Of a stretch of DNA of 9,910 bases, positions 6,324-9,910 are shown piece by piece. A program made the translations under genes and the position numbers. The stretch comes from Desulfobacca acetoxidans (GTDB taxonomy: Bacteria > Desulfobacterota > Desulfobaccia > Desulfobaccales > 0-14-0-80-60-11), in assembly GCA_020723225.1 (NCBI GenBank), contig DYJG01000054.1, positions 1 through 9,910 on the forward strand, given 5' to 3'. Position 1 is the stretch's first letter. Every line of letters begins with the position of its first letter. The notes beneath the pieces were generated by a model, which had not been told where the DNA came from, ran no database searches, and saw only the letters and a list, made by a program, of their open reading frames with translations.

Positions 6324-6731
6324 TTATTTTTTATAAGTCGATTCCCAGATCGGCTTAAAATCGTAGGTCGCATAAAACTCCGTCTTAAAGGCCCCCCAGG
6401 CGTTCTCCTCGATGGCCAGGTTGACGTCCCGCAGCTTATCCGGCGGCAACTTCAACGTCACCACCTGGCCGATACCCATCATCACGTACCAGGAAACGAC
6501 TTCCGTGCCCGCCGGAGGAAACTTCTTCCAGAACCCGGTCTTCTCCAGATGTCGATTGATTTCCGCCAGGCTCTTGGTCTGGTCGTGCTTCAGAAAGATG
6601 GTCAGCAGAATGGTCATCCTTTCATCAACCCTTTCATCCGCCGCGACCGCAGCAGCGCCGGACGCCAGCAGGATAAAGGCCAGCAAACCGAGACCGGCGA
6701 TCCCCGCAAACAGCCGTTTTTTCCTGGCCAT
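6324..6731 (-). CDS. Small exported protein of unknown function
   Basis: This 135-residue protein has a signal peptide (MARKKR, then hydrophobic LFAGIAGLGLLAFILLASGAA, with a cut near AVAA-DE at about 31). The mature part reads as one compact domain: RMTILLTIFLKHDQ, then SLAEINRHLEKTGFWKKFPP, GTEVVSWYVMMGIGQVVTLKLP, PDKLRDVNLAIEENAWGAFKTEFY, and YDFKP. I recall unannotated proteobacterial homologues that share the SWYVMMGIGQVVTL and NLAIE segments. The alternation of strands and helices suggests a ferredoxin-like alpha/beta barrel of the EthD or muconolactone isomerase type, but this is inference only. The ATG at 6731 has GGGAGG about 11 bases upstream. It is divergent from mntA and convergent with the PilZ gene. 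Its function is unknown. Confidence 0.8.
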   Translation of the reverse strand: MARKKRLFAGIAGLGLLAFILLASGAAAVAADERVDERMTILLTIFLKHDQTKSLAEINRHLEKTGFWKKFPPAGTEVVSWYVMMGIGQVVTLKLPPDKLRDVNLAIEENAWGAFKTEFYATYDFKPIWESTYKK

Positions 6732-6762
6732 GACCTCAACACCTCCCGGGTTGTATTCATTA

Positions 6763-6770
6763 ATTATAAT
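6763..6770. promoter_or_regulatory. Overlapping TATAAT boxes on both strands
   Basis: ATTATAAT gives a perfect -10 hexamer TATAAT on the minus strand (6768 to 6763), about 32 bases before the small exported protein start, and another on the plus strand (6765-6770), about 95 bases before mntA. No good -35 box is seen at the right distance on either strand. The minus-strand use is the more plausible one. Confidence 0.35.
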
Positions 6771-6864
6771 ACCTGAGAAAGATGAAGATAGAACCGGGAT
6801 GCATCCTTATCTTGAAAAAAATACATAACTTGGAATCAGAAAATGATGATATATTGTTAAAGAC

Positions 6865-7359
6865 ATGGAAATTAATGATTTCAAAGAGCGGCTGACCGAG
6901 TTGGCCGCGGATTTTCCGGAAATCATCCTGGTCTATCTCTTCGGCTCCCGGGTGACGGGCCGAACGGGGCCTGAGAGCGACTATGACCTGGGGGTCCTGA
7001 CGGACCGGGCAGGTGATAGCCCGTCCCGGCGGGCGGCCCTGGCGCATGCCCTGGCGGTCATGCTGGAGATCGAGAAACTGGATGTAGTCTGGCTGACCCA
7101 AACCCCGGTGGAACTGGCTTTTGCCGTTATCTCCCAAGGGCGGCTCCTTTACGAGCGGGATATTGCCGAACGGGTGGAATATGAGGCCCGGGTCATGAGC
7201 CGTTATTGCGATTATCTGCCGATTTTGCGGGCCCAGCGCGCCGAAATTCTCGCAGGGGGAAAAAGTGGCGTCAGAATTCAGCGGTATCGAGAGGCGCTTG
7301 GACGAACTGAGCGAACGCTTGGGGAGATTAGAGCCGCTCAGGAACAAAAGCAAGGCTGA
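6865..7359 (+). CDS. mntA: MNT-type nucleotidyltransferase, antitoxin of a MNT/HEPN pair
   Basis: This 164-residue minimal nucleotidyltransferase has the full catalytic signature: G27-S28 followed by SDYDLGV with D39 and D41, and a third acidic residue D73 in KLDVVWL. In characterised MntA-HepT systems this enzyme AMPylates a tyrosine of the HEPN RNase toxin and so neutralises it. The C-terminal part (EYEARVMSRYCDYLPILRAQRAEIL) matches the end of typical MntA proteins, which usually stop at about this point. Here the frame runs on for about 30 more residues of uncharacteristic sequence over the start of the hepT remnant, a 95-base overlap. A GGGGGAAAAA run at 7255-7264 marks a place where a frameshift could have removed the original stop. 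No clear ribosome binding site precedes the ATG. A weak TTGGAA...TATTGT pair (6830-6857) would give a nearly leaderless message. Confidence 0.82.
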   Translation: MEINDFKERLTELAADFPEIILVYLFGSRVTGRTGPESDYDLGVLTDRAGDSPSRRAALAHALAVMLEIEKLDVVWLTQTPVELAFAVISQGRLLYERDIAERVEYEARVMSRYCDYLPILRAQRAEILAGGKSGVRIQRYREALGRTERTLGEIRAAQEQKQG

Positions 7360-7441
7360 TTTCGATATCTATCAAATCGATGATCTGGCCCGGTTCGCCG
7401 ACCTGGTGCGCCGATGGCTGCGGCAGCAGGGCAGTCTTTAA
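7265..7441 (+). pseudogene. hepT: HepT (HEPN/DUF86) toxin remnant with internal deletion
   Basis: A GTG-started frame, with AGGGGGA at 7254-7260, encodes 58 residues. Residues 1-37 (SGIERRLDELSERLGRLEPL, then an NKSKADFDIY segment) match the start of HepT/DUF86 proteins, where a helix with repeated Leu and Arg is followed by a LxxLSxxEFxxD-like stretch. Residues about 38-58 (IDDLARFADLVRRWL) match the extreme C-terminus of the same family (LDDFxxFxxxIxxYL). The intervening 80 or so residues are missing, including the catalytic RxxxxH and the target tyrosine. A functional HepT has about 130-145 residues. I infer an in-frame internal deletion that killed the toxin while leaving the antitoxin. 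A small unrelated protein is the alternative. Confidence 0.62.
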
Positions 7442-7555
7442 CCCATCCCCTCAAAAAAACCCAAAAACCCAGTCAATCAGCTCTGTCACCCTGGCTATGG
7501 GGCGCAGCCCTCCTTAACTTGGAGATATTAATGAATGACTCCGGGAGGTCTGAAC

Positions 7556-8053
7556 ATGGGGCGACGGTTTGGTTTGGGCATCCTTGCCGTGATTTCCTTG
7601 CTGCTGTTGGGGTGCGCCCAGGGCGGTTCCCCGGAGAGCCGGGCAGGGGAGGGCCAAAGGCAAGCCGGGGCTCAGGCCGCGGCGTTGCCCGGTAGATTCA
7701 CCAAAGCCGCCAACGGTGTGATTACCGACACCGTCACCGGCCTTGAATGGTATGTCAATCCCCAGCCGGACACCACCTGGCGCCAGGCTCGCACCTGGGC
7801 GGAGACTCTCGCCGTGGCCGGAGGCGGCTGGCGTCTGCCCACCCTTCTCGAACTAAAGGCCATCTATCAAAAAGGGGCCGGACCGGTCCATCTGGACCCG
7901 CTCTTTCAAGCCCCCGGGGCCTGGGCCTGGTCCGGGGATTTGCATAACCCCTGGTCGGCCTGGGGTTTTGCGTTCTACAGCGGCCTGGAAGGCTGGCACC
8001 ACCTGGACTATGCCCAAGGCCGTGTGGCCCTGGCGGTGCGCTCCCGGAGATGA
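7556..8053 (+). CDS. DUF1566 (Lcl-type) domain lipoprotein
   Basis: This 165-residue protein starts MGRRFGLGILAVISLLLLGC, a lipoprotein signal with lipobox LLGC and lipidated C20. After a short Gly/Gln/Ala-rich linker comes a DUF1566 domain: FTKAANGVITDTVTGLEWY (the xGxVxDxxTGLxW motif), then TWRQARTWAETLAVAGGGWRLPT, LELKAIY, and the C-terminal AWSGDLHNPWSAWGFAFYSG and VALAVRSRR, the equivalent of the usual VRCVR end. DUF1566 domains resemble formylglycine-generating enzyme or C-type lectin folds, and their function is unsettled. I chose the ATG at 7556 because GGGAGGT (7543-7549) lies six bases upstream and the signal peptide then begins correctly. The ATG at 7535, seven codons earlier, has a weaker GGAG at 7521-7524. 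It is probably surface- or periplasm-facing. Confidence 0.85.
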   Translation: MGRRFGLGILAVISLLLLGCAQGGSPESRAGEGQRQAGAQAAALPGRFTKAANGVITDTVTGLEWYVNPQPDTTWRQARTWAETLAVAGGGWRLPTLLELKAIYQKGAGPVHLDPLFQAPGAWAWSGDLHNPWSAWGFAFYSGLEGWHHLDYAQGRVALAVRSRR

Positions 8054-8069
8054 CCAAGGAAGCGACGAG

Positions 8070-8085
8070 GTATATTTAAATATAC
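8070..8085. promoter_or_regulatory. Perfect 16-bp palindrome GTATATTTAAATATAC
   Basis: A perfect, fully AT-rich dyad just after the DUF1566 stop and 50 bases before an extended -10 promoter candidate. A dimeric regulator could bind it. It is too AT-rich to be a strong terminator, and low-complexity AT sequence produces such dyads by chance more often than mixed sequence does. Confidence 0.4.
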
Positions 8086-8131
8086 TTGTAAAAAATAATG
8101 TAGGGGTTGCATCTCAGGCTTTTATGATTTA

Positions 8132-8140
8132 TGGTATAAT
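8132..8140 (+). promoter_or_regulatory. Extended -10 promoter candidate (TGGTATAAT)
   Basis: TGGTATAAT combines a consensus TATAAT (8135-8140) with an upstream TGn, the extended -10 arrangement that does not need a good -35. No strong -35 lies 17 bases upstream: TTGCAT at 8107-8112 is 22 bases away. It is embedded in AT-rich sequence and points toward the three small tandem genes, giving a leader of about 370 bases. Confidence 0.5.
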
Positions 8141-8515
8141 TTATTAAGATAGATACCAAAAACTTGCGATTTCGACTCCACGAAACTCCAGCACCAGCAA
8201 GGGAAACATCATCCAGGGAATCATTTAGGGAACCACAGAACCGACCTCCGAGCTTCAACCCCCTAAGGAGCTTTTTCGCAGAGGTCTCCAAATGGTGCGC
8301 ATTACCGGGTTCCTGTCCGCCGATTTCTTTCCCTTCTCGCCGTCCAAGTATGTCCTGAAACCTCCAAGGCCGCGCTTAGCCGACCTGAGCCGAGGCTCAG
8401 AGGCAAAACGCTTCCTGATAATTTCTTCGGAAAGTCACTGCCCGGGATATCAAAAAAAAGTGGCTGGATCGCCGGTCGGCACGGACGGCTTACTTTATTG
8501 CCAAGGAGGTAAACT
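8141..8515 (+). other. Long untranslated leader of the small-protein operon
   Basis: These 375 bases precede the first small gene. I see no convincing coding frame: open stretches here lack family features and ribosome binding sites. A perfect short hairpin CTGAGCC/GGCTCAG lies at 8385-8400. AGTCACT and AGTGGCT around 8434-8466 could also pair if a G-U is allowed. No known riboswitch class is recognisable. It may be a structured cis-regulatory leader or merely spacer DNA. Confidence 0.35.
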
Positions 8516-8806
8516 ATGCTGCGAAAAGGCGTCAAAACCTTGGTTATTTACCTGAAGGACTGGCAAAAACGGATGGTCAAGGATTTTCTCGGGGTCGACT
8601 GCAATACTTACGAGGTGGAAATCGGGACCCCGGCGAAAGCGCTGCCTCCATACGGAGTCCCCACCGATGATTCCTTGAAGCGGATGTATTTCTCCGATTG
8701 GCAGATCCGGGAAATGCGGGATGAAGCGGGGGTGGCGTGCGAATTCATCGAACTTCATAAGGGCCAGTTGCACTTGCTGTATGGTTACGGGATGCCCGTC
8801 GACTAG
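8516..8806 (+). CDS. Tandem small protein A, putative radical SAM substrate or partner
   Basis: This 96-residue protein has no signal peptide or membrane segment and is not a family I recognise. Two halves are related: Y12-x-x-DWQ-x-R-x3-D-x2-GV-x-C29-x3-E33 recurs as Y58...C75...E79, exactly 46 residues later, with 10 identical positions of 23. The predicted order is strand, helix, strand, repeated, as in a ferredoxin-like fold. Against its neighbour at 8899 it is about 71% identical overall by my count, and about 78% over the first 80 residues. It differs mostly at 36-45 and in the tail after residue 82 (GQLHLLYGYGMPVD). AAGGAGG at 8503-8509 lies six bases before the ATG, so translation should be strong. 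The likely role is a substrate (RiPP precursor with a large leader) or a binding partner of the radical SAM enzyme encoded downstream. Confidence 0.8.
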   Translation: MLRKGVKTLVIYLKDWQKRMVKDFLGVDCNTYEVEIGTPAKALPPYGVPTDDSLKRMYFSDWQIREMRDEAGVACEFIELHKGQLHLLYGYGMPVD

Positions 8807-8898
8807 CGCCGGTTGGCGATGGGCGAGGCGACCCCGGCGCCGCCTAGATAAGATAGTGGCGCCAACAACCTCAAAACCAATTGCCAAGGAGGAAGGCC

Positions 8899-9189
8899 AT
8901 GCTTCTCAAAGGAGTTAAAACCGTCGTGATTTACCTGGAGGACTGGCAGAAGCGGATGATCAAGGATTTCCTCGGGGTTGATTGCAATACTTACGCGGTG
9001 CAAGTCAGGACGCCATCGGGGCCGATCCCTAAATACGGGATTCCCACCGATGAGTCGTTGAAGCGCATGTACTTCACCGACTGGCAGATCCGGGAAATGC
9101 GGGATGAATCCGGGGTGGTCTGCGAATTCATCGAACTCCATAAAAACGATATTAAGCTGCTGTACGGGGTTGACATCGGCCTCAGTTAA
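8899..9189 (+). CDS. Tandem small protein B, paralogue of the protein at 8516
   Basis: The second copy, 96 residues, begins MLLKGVKTVVIYLEDWQKRM. It keeps both DWQxRxxxDxxGVxC elements (15-29 and 61-75) and both cysteines C29 and C75. It diverges in the middle segment (RTPSGPIPKYG, 37-47) and in the tail (NDIKLLYGVDIGLS, 83-96), where only LLYG is kept with copy A. It has the same ribosome binding site as copy A, including the GCCAAGGAGG context, at 8886-8892 with six bases of spacing. The 92 bases separating it from copy A show no terminator. The Glu/Ala exchange at position 33 breaks one conserved position of the first internal repeat. Its function is unknown, and the clustering and conservation point to the same job as its sisters with altered specificity. 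Confidence 0.8.
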   Translation: MLLKGVKTVVIYLEDWQKRMIKDFLGVDCNTYAVQVRTPSGPIPKYGIPTDESLKRMYFTDWQIREMRDESGVVCEFIELHKNDIKLLYGVDIGLS

Positions 9190-9254
9190 GGCTGGAATCG
9201 CGTACCGTTGCGAGTTTAACCGGTTAAACCGGGCCGACAAGAAGGAGGAAGACC

Positions 9255-9536
9255 ATGCTTCGCGGCGGAGTCAAAACTGTGGTGCTTTACCTGGAGGACT
9301 GGCAAAAACGGATGGTCAAGGACGTTCTCGGCGTCGATTGCGATACCTACGAGGTGGAAATCGGGCAGTCGACGCAGCCGGTATTAAGATACGGCATTCC
9401 CACCGATGAGTCGCTGAAACGCATGTACTTCACCGACTGGCAGATCCGGGAAATGCGGGATGAAGCCGGAGTGGTGTGCGAATTCATCGAACTCACCAAA
9501 GAGGCCGGGGTCAGGTACATGGTTCCGCCCCGCTAA
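9255..9536 (+). CDS. Tandem small protein C, paralogue of the protein at 8516
   Basis: The third copy, 93 residues, begins MLRGGVKTVVLYLEDWQKRM. The conserved block from the start to EFIEL at 76-80 is intact with both DWQ elements and C29/C75. The middle segment is GQSTQPVLRYG (37-47), and the tail is shorter and quite different (TKEAGVRYMVPPR, 81-93), ending in a Pro-Pro-Arg. A tyrosine at 88 is near the position of the tail tyrosine (89) in the other copies. AAGGAGG at 9242-9248 lies six bases before the ATG, the same geometry as in copies A and B. A strong hairpin follows within eight bases of the stop, before the radical SAM gene. Of the three it has the most diverged tail. Confidence 0.8.
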   Translation: MLRGGVKTVVLYLEDWQKRMVKDVLGVDCDTYEVEIGQSTQPVLRYGIPTDESLKRMYFTDWQIREMRDEAGVVCEFIELTKEAGVRYMVPPR

Positions 9537-9543
9537 AGCCAGC

Positions 9544-9577
9544 CGGCGGCGGAGGCGGGGTCTCCGCCGCCGCTTTT
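9544..9577 (+). terminator. Hairpin with short T run between small genes and radical SAM gene
   Basis: CGGCGGCGGAG (9544-9554) pairs perfectly with CTCCGCCGCCG (9562-9572) around a seven-base loop, followed by CTTTTCC. The T tract is short, so partial termination (attenuation) is more likely than full termination. This would give more transcript for the three small proteins than for the enzyme. The radical SAM gene has no obvious promoter of its own in the 30 bases left. Confidence 0.65.
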
Positions 9578-9607
9578 CCGGGTGGTTTTACTGCCAAGGA
9601 TGAACTG

Positions 9608-9910
9608 ATGAAATCCAGTGAATACGTACCTGAAAATGCGGTCTGGGAGCTGACCCTCCGGTGTAACATGCGATGTCTCCACTGCGGCTCATCCGCCGGA
9701 AAAGCCCGGAAAAACGAGTTGACCCTCAAGGAATGTATCCGGGTGGCGGATGAACTGACCGGTCTCGGCTGCCGGAAGGCCACCTTTATCGGCGGGGAAA
9801 TCTTCTTTTATCGGGGCTGGGAGAAGGTAGCCCGGCGGATGTCGGACCGCGGCGCCATGATCAACATCATTACTAATGCCTATCGCCTGGGCGACGCGGA
9901 GGTCGGCCAG
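9608..9910 (+). CDS. Radical SAM enzyme, partial at the window end
   Basis: The first 101 residues of a radical SAM protein are present, and the frame is still open at the last base. The [4Fe-4S]-binding motif is C19-x3-C23-x2-C26 (CNMRCLHC), within VWELTLRCNMRCLHCGSSAG. It is followed by LTLKECIRVADELTGLGC and the SAM-contacting GGE at 62-64 (FIGGEIFFY), then ARRMSDRGAMINIITNAY. Family knowledge: the VWELTLRCNMRCLHC and LTLKECxxVADEL style is typical of SPASM-type peptide-modifying radical SAM enzymes, but the SPASM domain, if any, lies outside the window. Extra cysteines C43 and C55 are seen. AAGGA at 9596-9600, seven bases before the ATG, is a weaker site than that of the small genes. It probably modifies or works with the three small proteins. 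Confidence 0.88.
   Translation, partial: MKSSEYVPENAVWELTLRCNMRCLHCGSSAGKARKNELTLKECIRVADELTGLGCRKATFIGGEIFFYRGWEKVARRMSDRGAMINIITNAYRLGDAEVGQ

Noticed and set aside
7414..7695. A frame of 93 codons overlapping the DUF1566 gene
   Set aside because: It is out of frame with the clear lipoprotein signal peptide of the DUF1566 protein and has no ribosome binding site or motif.
8141..8515. Known riboswitch in the long leader
   Set aside because: I could not match the conserved core of any riboswitch class by eye, so only an unassigned structured leader is reported.
8141..8515. A degraded fourth copy of the small gene upstream of the first
   Set aside because: None of the strongly conserved nucleotide blocks (for example those encoding DWQIREMRDE) can be found in the region.
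8292..8555. A frame of 87 codons in the leader of the small genes
   Set aside because: It overlaps the first small gene out of frame, has no ribosome binding site or family features, and has a composition like random sequence.

Overview
The window looks like a chromosomal stretch of a GC-rich, Gram-negative anaerobe, most likely a deltaproteobacterium (Desulfobacterota, Syntrophobacterales or Desulfobacca-like). This is inferred from the protein mix (DUF374 acyltransferase, PilZ protein, several lipoproteins, a Geobacter-style radical SAM enzyme) and from dispersed intergenic inverted repeats of kinds I associate with that group. No database search was possible.

Positions 1-7450 are mostly unlinked housekeeping and envelope genes: a DUF1992 protein, a DUF374 lysophospholipid-acyltransferase-like enzyme, a SWIM zinc-finger protein, a convergent AI-2E family membrane protein, an exported lytic transglycosylase, a large conserved lipoprotein of unknown function, a PilZ protein, a small exported protein, and an MNT nucleotidyltransferase followed by what looks like an internally deleted HEPN toxin (hepT) remnant. 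The gaps between genes hold several long inverted repeats and three short heptamer tandem repeats of one style. A DUF1566 lipoprotein follows at 7556-8053.

The most interesting part is 8070-9910. After an AT-rich segment with an extended -10 promoter candidate and a leader of about 370 bases, three tandem paralogous genes encode proteins of 96, 96 and 93 residues, each with the same strong ribosome binding site at the same spacing. Next come a strong hairpin with a short T run and a radical SAM gene (CxxxCxxC, GGE) that runs off the window. Each small protein carries an internal duplication: the pattern DWQxRxxxDxxGVxC occurs twice, exactly 46 residues apart. Sequence between copies diverges mainly in one middle segment and in the C-terminal tail. 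The layout (multi-copy small substrates, attenuator, maturase) resembles a radical SAM RiPP or protein-modification cassette, with small proteins I do not recognise. Whether they are true precursors or a small folded partner protein (predicted beta-alpha-beta, beta-alpha-beta) cannot be settled from this window.
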